Positions 34,908-44,973 of a stretch of DNA of 64,000 nucleotides are shown piece by piece. Position 1 is the first letter of the stretch, and each line of letters starts with the position of its first letter. Below the pieces are notes generated by a model. That model searched no databases. It saw nothing but the letters and a program-made list of their open reading frames with translations, and had not been told where the DNA came from. The DNA comes from Branchinecta lynchi (Eukaryota; Arthropoda; Branchiopoda; Anostraca; Branchinectidae), in assembly GCA_023053575.1 (NCBI GenBank), contig JAKZAP010000014.1, forward strand, positions 16,332,938 through 16,396,937, read 5' to 3'. Both the position numbers and the translations under genes were made by a program.

Positions 34908-35895
34908 TACACATTGCTCCAATTTCGTATATATAAGTGTGGGTTATGTTGGATTAATTGCAATCTTTACGAATGAACAAATATCGTTATCGATATCGAT
35001 ATTTACTTTCGATATCGATATTTTGTCCGATACATGGATATATCGATATCGGTATCGAATATCGCCCAAAACTTGAGTCAGCTTCAGTATATTTTGCTTC
35101 TGGTGAAGGTAATTCAGTGGCGACCAATCTTTTTTTTATATTTGTAGAGTGTGCTAAGAATGATACTTGGCAGGCATATTTAACTTGGAAAAAGTCAATT
35201 TCCCCATCAGACACTCTGGGAGTGCAATAGAGGTATGCTTATTTGAACGTTCGTGCTTCGAACTTTGCCATTTTCATGCACTTGCTGTGGCTAAATATAT
35301 GTACCAGTTAGCCTAAGTAGGTAGTCAAGGAAGGAAAAGATTGGTTCATAAATTCTTTTATAGAGCCAACCACATTCCTTAAAGTACTCATCATAACCAC
35401 AAAGTACAGAAAATACTTTGGAGCAAAACATATATTTTCATGATCCCCATGAGCCCATGATTATTTGTGAAACAAGGGTTTTGCTTCAAAATGAATTTCC
35501 AGCTCCCTTAAAGGACCCCTCGCACTAATCACTCTTCAACTTACAGTATTTTAAAGTATTTGAATACTTTAACTATGCTGTGCTTTCAATAAATAACTAA
35601 CTGTTTTGGCTGTTTTAAGCCTTTTCCGAGACCCGTTGACTTCTAGCGAAACAGGGAAACAATTTGCATAACCGATTTTCCTGATGGAAAAAATTCTCGC
35701 AGACAACCGTCGCGCAACCGTCTCGAACCGTCGACAGCGTGATACACATCGAAGGTAGCAAAACACGGCAAGTGAGAAAATCAGCGAGGTTTTGTTAGAG
35801 GGGTTAGAATGTACCGCACGAAACGTGGGTCTCCGGGTTTAGAAATATATGTAATGATTACGGAAGTAGGTTGCATTAGTATTATAGGTTGCATT
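34908..35895. repeat. Internal duplication in A2
   Basis: TACACATTGCTCCAATTTCG at 34908 repeats 33081 and the copy continues for about 990 bp with very few differences, including the 125-bp segment missing from A1. Confidence 0.9.
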
Positions 35896-36280
35896 AGTTT
35901 GAGCAAAATATACAACTACGTGATCCCCATGAGCCCATAGTCACTTTTGCCTAAAGGGTTTTGCTTTCACATGAATTTCTAGTGCCCTTAAAGTGCAAAA
36001 ATAAAATACTTTTCACCAGATCATTCTCTTGATTTCCAAGGGCCCACAATCATTCTTATTTCAAGGGTATGGCTTATAATTAAACACAAGAAACCCAAGA
36101 ATTTACAAATTCCTAAATTTCATCCTCTGACCCAGCCTTGCAAGTACCATATGAGCTGCTAGCTCTTGTATTCAACACACATTGCCGACTTCATTCTCGG
36201 CCAATATCTGATGAAATTTGTTTACATGTACATCAGAAATCGTGCTTTATCACAATACTGTAATTTGAAGTAAAAAAAAC

Positions 36281-36513
36281 CTCGGCACCGGCTTGGCACC
36301 GGCTCGGCACCGACACGGCACCGCGGCACCGGCACGGCACCGGCACGGCACCGCGGCACCGGCTCGGCACCGGCACGGCACCGGCTCGGCACCGCGGCAC
36401 CGGCTCGGCACCGGCACGGCACCGCGGCACCGGTTCGGCACCGGCACGGCACCGCAGCACCGGCACGGCACCGACACGGCACCGCGGCACCGGCTCGGCA
36501 CCGCGGCACGCGC
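36281..36513. repeat. Right GGCACCG minisatellite of A2
   Basis: Same strand sense as the left array, richer in GGCTCGGCACC variants, and ending in the GCGCCACTTGGTGTACATCG junction also seen in A1. Confidence 0.9.
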
Positions 36514-36621
36514 CACTTGGTGTACATCGTTTTTGGGAGTGAGCAACCCCTCGGGATGACGTGCACCAGGATCAGAAAATTTGGATGTATGCATTGTAAA
36601 TGCTTTAAACTTTTTCTTGTC

Positions 36622-36925
36622 GCGTCATTTTGGCGGAATAGAAGCATTTCATTCATTCAAAAATCGCACTCCTTATCTAATTTTGGTTTTGTCAAAAACT
36701 AAAGAAACAAGCCTGCCCCATCCCCTGCGGAATATCTGAACTTGAACATACCATTCCTAATCCTACCTTGATTGCGTCATTTTGGCGGAATAGAAGCATT
36801 TCATTCATTCAAAAATCGCACTCCTTATCTAATTTTGGTTTTGTCAAAAACTAAAGAAACAAGCCTGCCCCATCCCCTGCGGAATATCTGAACTTGAACA
36901 TACCATTCCTAATCCTACCTTGACC
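36622..36925. repeat. Perfect-looking tandem duplication, 2 x 152 bp
   Basis: The unit beginning GCGTCATTTTGGCGGAATAG occurs at 36622 and again at 36774 and shows no difference through CCTAATCCTACCTTG. Lies between two family A elements. Confidence 0.9.
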
Positions 36926-36947
36926 TTGTGCTTGACACACACTTACT

Positions 36948-37180
36948 CAAGGGATTGCTCACTCTCGATTTCAGTGTACAACAGGTGTTCGGTGCCACGG
37001 TGCCCGACCGGTGCCAGCACCAGTTTCCACGTGTTAGATCATTAAAATCCGTTAAAACCAGCATGCTCGGAAGCAGAATCGCCTAATTTAGAACCGGCAC
37101 CGCTAATTTCACCCGGTGCCTTTAAAGGGTGTACAGCAGATGCCGGGTCCTGTCATACACACCAAACAATTCGAGCAAGA
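36948..37180. mobile_element. Decayed relative of family A (A3)
   Basis: Starts CAAGGGATTGCTCACTCTCG, followed by AGTGTACAACAGG and several GGTGCC/GGCACC words, and ends with a region (GGTGTACAGCAGATGCCGGG) resembling the complement of the left end of 50655-50845. The right terminus and target duplication are lost. Confidence 0.55.
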
Positions 37181-37764
37181 ACCGAAATACAGATGAAAGG
37201 AGACACATGCTAATATTTAAAAATCGCAGATATTAGGAAACAGCCCACTTAACATAAATAAAATACGGACAATAAGATAATACAAACACTAACAACCAGC
37301 TGAATCGCATGCACCAATCAATCACACACTCACCCACACACTATCAATCGCTCCATTTTTGAGAGAAGAGTAACACAAAAAAAGTAAATCATGTTTTCAC
37401 AGTTATTTTCACGAATGAATGCTTGTCAACAGAATTTGGATTGTCACATCTGCATTTGTCTCCTCGTTATACATTAAATACGCACATCCCCTGGTGCTAC
37501 TTCGTTTTGTAGCTGACATGCTTGACCCCACGTTTCTCAGGTCTTTTTTCGTATTGTATCATGTTGGTACGTTGAGGGGTTTCTCACCTCCAAAGTAGGA
37601 TGTCAATTTAATACCCATGCCCCGCCGGTAGGGATGATATGAAGCGGTACTGACTCACAAAGTGAGCAACCCTCGGTATTTGCAGGACCTAGTTATGATT
37701 TTGGTCTTTCCGAAGTCTGATTTTTCTGATTTGATTCTTTTCGGTCGGTCTGTCAGGCCACTGT
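37181..37764. other. No gene; possible tiny A-type terminus pair
   Basis: TGAGGGGTTTCTCAC (37573) and GTGAGCAACCCTCG (37661) resemble A termini about 100 bp apart, without a clear target duplication. Confidence 0.35.
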
Positions 37765-38115
37765 TCTCGAGTTAGGGTACTTCCAGAAGGACTACGCTGA
37801 TGAAACTTGGCAGGTATACCCGACTAAACTAACTTGGAAATAGTCACTTCCCCGATCCGACCACCGTTGGGGGAGTGGAGGGAAGGAATCTTGAGGAATG
37901 TATAACTTTGGAACGCATGATCGGATCTTAATGAAACTTGACATTTGGAAAGGCTTCGTTTCTCGGATGTCCCATTACAAGTCCGGACCGGATCCGATGA
38001 ATGTGGGGGGGGGGGGGGGGGGGGCGCAAATCTTTTGACACGCTTGGAGTGGAGCGATTGGGATGAAACTTGGCGGGAAGAACAAGCAGAAGAACTAGAT
38101 GTATCTAGTAGCGTG
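37765..38115 (-). mobile_element. Family B core fragment, reverse
   Basis: 'GATGAAACTTGGCAGG', 'ATAACTTTGGAACGCATGAT' and 'GGATGAAACTTGGCGGGAAG' match reversed B units. A G run of about 18 is at 37987-38004. No termini. Confidence 0.65.
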
Positions 38116-38497
38116 ACGACAACTCAGCCCGCGGGAAAGTCGCCACACAGCTTAGTTTATTAAAGTGATCCTCTGATTCAGTTCTCTATGTATGTTGTCG
38201 AACTGGAAACGGGAAAGGTTAATTTTTTTCCGACCGATGTACTGTCGAAAAGCAGTTAGTACACCTCTGGCAAGAAGCTTACGAGCACCCAGTGCCGGTA
38301 TAAAGTGTGGCAATTGGTTTCATGCTTCTAGAAATTACACCAACCGGTTCTAATCGGACCCGTTCCAAGACGAAATTGCTCTGTTATTCGTTGTGCCGAC
38401 GTCAGGATTGGCGGCTATCGAAACAGGTTGATGGCTAGATTGGTGGTGACACTTTCGCAACATCTGATGGATAAGTTTGTCCATGTCTGGAAACAGT
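38116..38497. other. No gene recognised
   Basis: Unique-looking DNA up to the target duplication of an E element. Confidence 0.35.
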
Positions 38498-38505
38498 ACT
38501 GGGCA

Positions 38506-38659
38506 CAGGCCCGTATCCAGGAATTTATTTTTTTGGGGGGGGGGGTCGGACAAAAAAGTGCAAAAACGACATAAATCAGAGGGAAAAGCCTATGAAAACG
38601 ATTACTTTTGTATGTTTCGGGTTTCAACCCCCTAACCCCTCCCCCTGGATACGGCCTTG
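38506..38659. mobile_element. Element E1: small hAT-like MITE
   Basis: The 154-bp element has ends CAGGCCCGTATCCAGG and CCTGGATACGGCCTTG. ACTGGGCA at 38498-38505 is repeated at 38660-38667. CAGG-type ends with an 8-bp duplication fit hAT. No coding sequence. Confidence 0.88.
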
Positions 38660-38667
38660 ACTGGGCA

Positions 38668-39096
38668 AATCATATTTTTCCCTGCAGCAATGCTTACTAC
38701 CCACGCATAGAACTGCAAAGACTTTTTTGTGTTTCCGCTTATTAGGAGCAGAGAAGTAATACTAAATAAAGAAAGACATGAATGAAAACACTAAAAAAAA
38801 ACTGATCAAACATGTTTACATTTTTTCGATAGGCTACACATTAAACACAACACGGGACGAGGTTTTCTTTTCAAATTCCAAAGTGGTGTAAGCTAGCATC
38901 ACGAGTCACGCGAGGCGTAGTAATCAGTCCAAGTCTGTTAGCGTTGTCTCGAATGGGTTGACACATTCTCAAACTATGTGAGGATCAGGTCAAGTTCTGT
39001 AGGTGGACCCCGAAAATCTTCATTTCAGGGATGGGGGTCTGGGTTAAAAATTAAGACACCAGAACAACTCCCTACTTAAACCTCTAAAATTACTGA
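38668..39096. other. No gene recognised
   Basis: AT-rich unique-looking DNA. Confidence 0.35.
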
Positions 39097-40250
39097 TTTT
39101 TCGGATCCCAAAACGTAGGTGGAGGGATACGGATGACTTCGAAAAAGTTGTGCGTCTGTGAGCACGATAACTGTCGAGGGGAATGAGATATTTTGATGAA
39201 ACTTGGTGTGAGCATTCTTGGATCAAGGGACAGGTCGAGTTTATAGATGGGCTCTATAGCCCTGCATTTAAGGGTGGGAGAGGGGGTTCAAATTACGGGC
39301 GAACAAAATATTTTTTAACAGCTAATGAGATACTCGATTTAGGGGTCAGAAGGCATGCTGAAAACCATTTTCTACCCGGACAAGTAGTTCGCCCGGAATC
39401 TTGCCAAAACCGGAAATTTTTTTAAACAAAAGTTTTATTTGTAGTTGATTACATGTCCGATTTAGGGGTAAGAAAACATGCTGAATCCGTATGTGACAAC
39501 CAATTTCTACCTGGATATATAGTTCTCCCAGAATCCGGCGCAAACCGGAAAATTTGATGGAAGTAAAAGTTTTGCCTGAAGGTTCGATGTAGTGGTAAGG
39601 AGGAATGCGGAATCCGTATATGAAAATAATTTTCTCGCCGTACAAATCGTTCGCCCAGAATCCGGTCAAAACCCAATTTTTTGTTTTGTTTAAGTTAATA
39701 TTTTATCTAAGTAAGTAAGTAGGTAATTAATTTGTAACCCGCCATTTCGAAAAAGCGGAGTAAATGAAAGAAAATAAATAAAACACATAAAGACACAGAA
39801 AGACACTATTTTCAATCTTTGGCCAGGAAGCAGTGGAGAAGGTCGTGCGCTGGTTCGGCTCGGTTGTCAATGATTTTTTATAGCGACGAAGCAACATCCA
39901 AGGGTAACTGAAGTGGATTAGAGGTTCGATATAGGGTAAGGAGATGTGCTGAATTCGTTTTTGAACGTTTTTATTGCCGGACAAGTAGTTCGCCGGAACC
40001 CGGCTGAAACCAAAAATGTGGGGTAAATACACATGCTGAATCCATATTTGAGCTTGGTTTTCTCGGATGATTAGCCATTGACCTTAATTGACCACAAGAC
40101 CAAATTGTCTGGATCAAATACTGATTTTTTAGGATCCCATCGAAACCTTTGGTCTGCTCAGAAAGGAGACACTGAAGACGTACCTGAACTTTATTTATCG
40201 CCGACAAGTACTTTGCCCGGTGTCCGGCTAAACCGGAAATCTATTAGAAG
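39097..40250 (-). mobile_element. Family C element C4, reverse, interrupted by a LINE tail
   Basis: Left end TTTTCGGATCCCAAAACG, tandem units to about 39695, and more units at 39900-40115. A C start (GGATCCCATCGAAACCTTTG) appears at 40132 but further C units continue to about 40250, so two copies are joined here. Confidence 0.65.
39700..39890 (-). mobile_element. LINE-type tail without insertion (empty site)
   Basis: TAAGTAAGTAAGTAGGTAAT, then CCGCCATTTCGAAAAAGCGG, AATAAAACACATAAAG and CAGGAAGCAGTGGAGAAGG. It is the uninterrupted paralogue of 10627-10672 plus 11781-11905. Confidence 0.75.
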
Positions 40251-41234
40251 CCACCATCGGTATTTGAAGGGGGGAAGTAATATATCCGAACCGGATCAGG
40301 TCACTCCGAGCGGGGTTGGAGGGGCCAGGGAACCTTGTGGTGCGCATACCTGCCATACGACGGAGTCCTCCGGACTAGCGGTACAAGCCTCCAAAAGCGA
40401 CTCTTAGAATCCCAACGACAACTTGGGCAATGTTTGGATTCGTATTCCTTTCATGTAGCCTACGAGGTGAGGCCGGGAGTTATCTACACCCTTTTGATCC
40501 AGTATGTGTATTGTATTTGTTTTAGAAAAGTATTGGACTATCGGTTATACAGTTCAATCTGTCAAAAGCAGTTCAGCTAACAAATTGTATACCTGTGATG
40601 TTTTGCCAAAAACTTCTTCTGTACTTCGTTCCGAAACCGCACCAGTGGTTTTACTGTTTAGTCCGTTTTGTGATTGTGAAAACAAGTAGCCAAAAACTAC
40701 TTCAGCCAACTGCTCGTTAATATACCTTAATTTCGTTTTCTTGTTACAGGTGCAGTGTGATTTAGTGTCACTAAATTGAATGTAGCGACGTACTTCATAG
40801 TTTTATTGCCGGGAAACCCAAACTACTTTTGACGCAATTATGTTCTAATCCAAATCTGATGTGACTGAAACAGCAAACTCAAATTTGGAAGAAGTCGTGT
40901 TTCAGCGCTGTCGTTTAGCGAATAAGAAACTGAGAGGTTTGAAACGAAATACTATTTAAATCAGGCAGCAAGGCCCTTTGGTGCACTAGACTGCTAGAGG
41001 GTACCGGTGCCCAGAATGTCGAATCAGCAACGCCTCGCCAGGCTGTAGGTATGGAAGATACTGAGAAATTACCACGTGTCGAGGGGGGGGGGACAAGTAT
41101 AGTCAGTACCCGGTCCTAGAACAGTTGACAATTGCGGTTTGCTATTTAATGTCTAAGGCTCCGCTTCTTCTGGTATCTGCATCGCGTGTCGCCCTCTTGG
41201 GAGGTTGGAACGTCTGGGTGGGAGTCGGCGATAC
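40251..41234. other. Short B-like piece, then no feature
   Basis: 40250-40345 has 'AACCGGATCAGGTCACTCCG' and a GGGGTTGGAGGGG phrase like reversed B units. The rest is unassigned. A G run lies at 41083-41092. Confidence 0.35.
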
Positions 41235-41617
41235 ACTACCACAAGTTTCTTAACAGATAGCGTACAAAACTTTCAAGAATAACACCTTTTCACTTAGAAA
41301 TAAAGTGTTATGACCAATTAAGTTTACACTATTTCGTGCCTAGATCTCCAACAACACCTTCAATTGGTAAAAATACTAACGGGAATGAAAGAAACATAAC
41401 AGATAACATCCCAAACTGTTAGTTGAAATCGCGCATCCTTCTGTTGTCGTTATGTAACTTCTGACAGTGTAGTATTTCTACCTTTTAAAGGTGTGGTTGG
41501 AGATCTAGGCATGAACTAGTATAAACTTAATTGGTCATATAACTTTATTTCTAAGTGAAAAGTTGTTATTCTTGAAAGTGTTATGCGCAGTCTGTTATCA
41601 AACTTCTGACAGTGTAG
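41235..41617. mobile_element. Family J-type inverted repeat, copy J4, nested
   Basis: Outer arms pair: CTTTCAAGAATAACACCTTT at 41270 with the complement of a GTTGTTATTCTTGAAAG-type arm at 41561-41578, continuing through AACTTAATTGGTCATA. Two CTTCTGACAGTG termini (41459, 41606) show that a second J copy lies inside the first. Confidence 0.65.
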
Positions 41618-41711
41618 TGGTTCGGTTTTAGGGGGTCGTTATTATGCTGTTCTTTGAACTCGGCATCCTGCAGACGCTTCATACCACGTGTAACGTGTCT
41701 CAAGTGACCTT

Positions 41712-42020
41712 GCTCTAGCACGCGTGCCCGGTGTGGGGTCCATCTGCAATCCGCACAGCGTACCTATTACACGATATAGAGTCCGTCCAGAAAAGAGCAA
41801 CAAGGATCTTACTCGGAAACCGCGATATACCATACGAACAAGCCCTTGAGAAACTGAATTTATCACAGCCTAAAGTCCGGCTTGAAATACTGATTTTGCA
41901 GTTTGGCAAATATATCCTAGCGAATACGAGCCAGCGGTCACTGCTAACGGAAACAGCCCCTCCCAATAATCGAACGCGATTGCAAAATATAAACTTCTAC
42001 CCCCTAAAGTCCGCACTAAT
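41712..42020 (+). pseudogene. Fragment of a non-LTR retrotransposon, region after the reverse transcriptase
   Basis: Translation after a stop gives HACPVWGPSAIRTAYLLHDI, then ESVQKRATRILLGNRDIPYE, QALEKLNLSQ and a run ending LILQFGKYILAN. This is the familiar 'YACPVWxPxL...IExIQKRAxRIIxG...YEEALxxLxLxxLxxRRxxLxxxFxK' block of CR1/L2/Jockey-type LINEs. The next residues (RSLLTETAPPNNRTRLQ) fit the family's usual Arg/Pro-rich tail, after which the frame runs into a T-rich stretch with no family resemblance. The upstream reverse transcriptase is absent and the frame is closed just before 41715, so this is a truncated fragment and not a gene. It is a different copy, and probably a different lineage, from the LINE at 13097-13790. 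It starts about 95 bases after the end of the J-type inverted repeat at 41235-41617. Confidence 0.85.
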
Positions 42021-43207
42021 TGCTACAGGAACTCCTTTGTGCCTTTTTTTTTTTTTACTTCGGTGTTCAATACTGAATTTTAGCGTGTGTTTCTTATTTA
42101 TTTGTTTGTTATTTACAATTTGTAAGAAACTGAATTTAGTCATTCTATGATAGTTTATTTATAAATATACCGATCTCTCTCTCTCTGTCAGAACGCAGAG
42201 TTTAGATTGTTCGCCGTCGGTGTTGATGGCTGTAACCTCCTCGCCGTCTCTTCTACGCCATCGCTTGATCCTTGGTCTCTCTTCTCTGCGAGCTGTTGAT
42301 ACTAAATGGAGTAAAGGTCGTTGGCTGTTGACTGTTCGAAAGACCAAGGGTTGCAAAGGTCTTTTGTTGGGAAGTTGTAAATATTGCTCGTAGATAGTGT
42401 TCCAGAATTTTCGACAGCTTCCGGTTTCTGAACGGTCAAGAATTTCTCTAATATTTCATTAGTACGGGGAGTGCTGATGACTAAGCTCTGACGCAGAGAT
42501 AAGACAAATACCTTAGCCGGTAAAAGGACAATTCAGTAGTTTCTTTAGCCTGAAAAAGTTGAAGGAAAAAGCCAAGATTGGATTTATGATGGATCACGAC
42601 TCCAAGGTCTGTTTTTTGAACGAAGGAAAATAGAGGACTTCGACGAACTGGAATGAGTTGGAAACTTGTTTCTGAGGCTGTGCTCATTGGCGCCTTGGTG
42701 TATATGGAAGGGCACGGATATGATGGCGAACAGCCACGGTACCTCGTACACCAACAGGCACCCGTGAGCACTCCCTCGAAATGTCCGATGATGGACTCGG
42801 ATGTTTTAGGATTTCATGTATCTCAGTTTTACTTTCAGACATTCAGAAACAACCAGATTGTATGAATGGCGAGACAACTCGACTATTGGGCAATACGCAA
42901 AAAAAAAAAAAAAACTGACCCTCGTGACAAAAAAAAAGTCAGAAAAACATAGAATAACATTTCGGAATATTTACAAGCTTCTTTCAAGATTCTTTATTTG
43001 CTACAAAAGGGAGTCATGTACCGAAGACTGAAACGAGATCTTCAGTTTTTGAGTGGCAATTAACATGTATTAACACTTCTGGTGAGTGACAGCTGATCTC
43101 TAATCAATAATTTTGCTTAAAAGAAACAGTTTGTGAGCTGAATTGAGAAAAAAAAACAAAAAAAAACACCTAGATAAGAGACAATGAAATTTGTGCGAGC
43201 CATCATC
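42021..43207. other. 1.2 kb without a recognised gene
   Basis: Contains a CT dinucleotide run at 42173-42187 and A-runs near 42899-42914. Short frames have no family match. Confidence 0.35.
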
Positions 43208-43863
43208 ACAAGACCAAAGGTTTCGATGGGATCCCAAAAATGTAATATTTAGTCCAGACTGGGTCTTATCTTCACCAGATCCAGTCTTCGCCAGAATCCT
43301 TTAACATTTTTACTATTGAAATTTGGAAGCAGATGAATTTAGCAAATAACAAAATTTAGCTAGTCATCTAAGACAACCAAGTTCAGATATAGGCTACCTC
43401 TATAAGCCTATTTTGACGGCACTGATCGATACTTCCTGCTTTACTTCTTCCAAATTTCTGGTTTCGACCAAATTCTGAGCGAACTGCTTGTCCAGCAAAA
43501 AAAGAAAGTTCAGAAACAAATTGAGCGTATCTCCTTATCCTCACAAAGAACTAATCAGATTCAAGATCCAATCAACTCATAATAAATTTTCTGGTTTCAG
43601 CCGGATTCCGGACGAACTACATGACTGGGTAAAAAGTGATTGTCATGTACCGATTCAGCGTCTCTTCTTTCACCTAAATCAGTTTTGGCTAAATCGGTCA
43701 TTGATTTTGCCCGGATTCCGGGCGAACTAGTCGTCCAGTTAGAAAATGATTTTCGCATGTGTTCAGCATGTCTCCTTATCCCTAAACCGAACATCTAATC
43801 AACTTCAAATAAAGCTTCTGCTTTTAACAAACTTTCCGGTTTTCGCCGGATTCCGGACGAACT
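43208..43863 (+). mobile_element. Family C element C5, 3'-truncated
   Basis: Starts ACAAGACCAAAGGTTTCGAT, followed by GGGATCCCAAAAAT, and runs through four units to CCGGATTCCGGACGAACTT, where a reverse B fragment begins. Confidence 0.75.
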
Positions 43864-44973
43864 TGTGATCCCGCGAGTCCGGTACTAGGCAGATCAGGGA
43901 CCCGAACAGACTGGATTGAGAATAGTTGTTTCACCGATCCGACCATCTTGGGGGCGTGGAGGGATGGGGAATCCGGAATCTAGTGGCACGCATAACTTTT
44001 GAACGGGTGAAGGGATTTGACTGAAACTTGGCAAGCGGAAAGAGCTATCGTCTCATATGTTCCACTTTAAGTCCGGATCGAATCCGATACTTGTAAGGGG
44101 AGTTGGAGGGGGCCACCGGAAATCTCGTGAACCGCTTAAGAGTCGAGGGATCGGGATAGAATTTCGTAGGAAAAACAAGGAAATTACTGACTTCCCTAGG
44201 TTGCGAACAGGTGGTCCGATTCGAGTGAAACTTTATGGGTGATAAGAACTGATGACCTAGATATGCAAAATATATTTCTGAAACACATGCAGCCATGGCT
44301 GAAGTTGGAGAGAGGTCCGGAAACTTTTGTACGTGCACAAAAACCAAACGAATGTGACGAATCGGATACAAGTTGTACAGCACCGAGTTTATGCGTCCCA
44401 GATTCTTTATTTGGCTTCCGAATCTATTCGGTCACAGGGGGGAGTTGGAGGGAGAGTTCCGGAAATTCTGTGGCTCGCCAAAGGGTCACGAGTGGAGCGA
44501 TTTTAATGAAACTTGGAAAGTAGAGAGATCTTACGCCCTAGATGACATATTTTAGGGTCCAGACCGAATCCGAGCACGGTGCTCGAGCAATTTCCCGAAA
44601 AAGGCTCAGATTCGAGTGAACTTGATAGGCGGTAAGACAAGATGCTTTAGATTATTCATTTATGTGTCCGAACCAGATTCGGCCGTGGCATGGGGAGTTG
44701 GAGGGTGGGGGGGGGGGGGGGGGGGGGGGGGGTCCGGAAATAGTGTGGCATGTTTAGGAATCAAACGAGTGGATCTAAACTTAAAAGGTAGAAAAGTAGT
44801 ATGCCCTAGATGATCCGACTCAGTGCCGGAAAATACTCAGACTCGTGTGAAACTAGATATCCTATTTCTAGGTCCGAACATAGGGGGGTTGAAGGTGGTA
44901 TGTTGTGACATTCTCATCTACTTTCTTGCATCACCTACTCGTAGTAAGTGCCATATGAGCTCGTAGCTCTTGT
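43864..44973 (-). mobile_element. Family B element B6, reverse, 3' end missing
   Basis: The right end is the complement of ACAAGAGCTACGAGCTCATA and lies next to T at 44974, i.e. A in element sense. It carries several units with 'AACTTTTGAACGGGTGA' and a G run of about 25 at 44707-44732. The left boundary GATCCCGCGAG is the same as in 34079 and is not a normal B end. Confidence 0.7.

Larger units (their letters stand above)
32044..36553. mobile_element. Family A element, copy A2: rearranged, 4,510 bp
   Basis: Same inverted ends as A1 (CGAGGGGTTGCTC / GAGCAACCCCTCG) and an 8-bp duplication (GGATGACG), so the whole block moved or inserted as one unit. 32044-34068 parallels A1. A 839-bp reverse B fragment follows (34069-34907), then a second copy of about 990 bp of the interior (34908-35895 repeats 33081-34068, offset 1,827). 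Next come the remaining A interior, a B'-like segment ending in a reversed ACAAGAGCTAGCAGC start (36168), and the right GC array (36281-36513). A 125-bp segment at 33391-33515 is absent from A1 but present in both internal copies. No transposase. Confidence 0.85.

Noticed and set aside
37573..37674. Complete mini family A element
   Set aside because: The two ends resemble A termini, but the flanks (GTACGT / GTATTT side) do not form a convincing 8-bp duplication.
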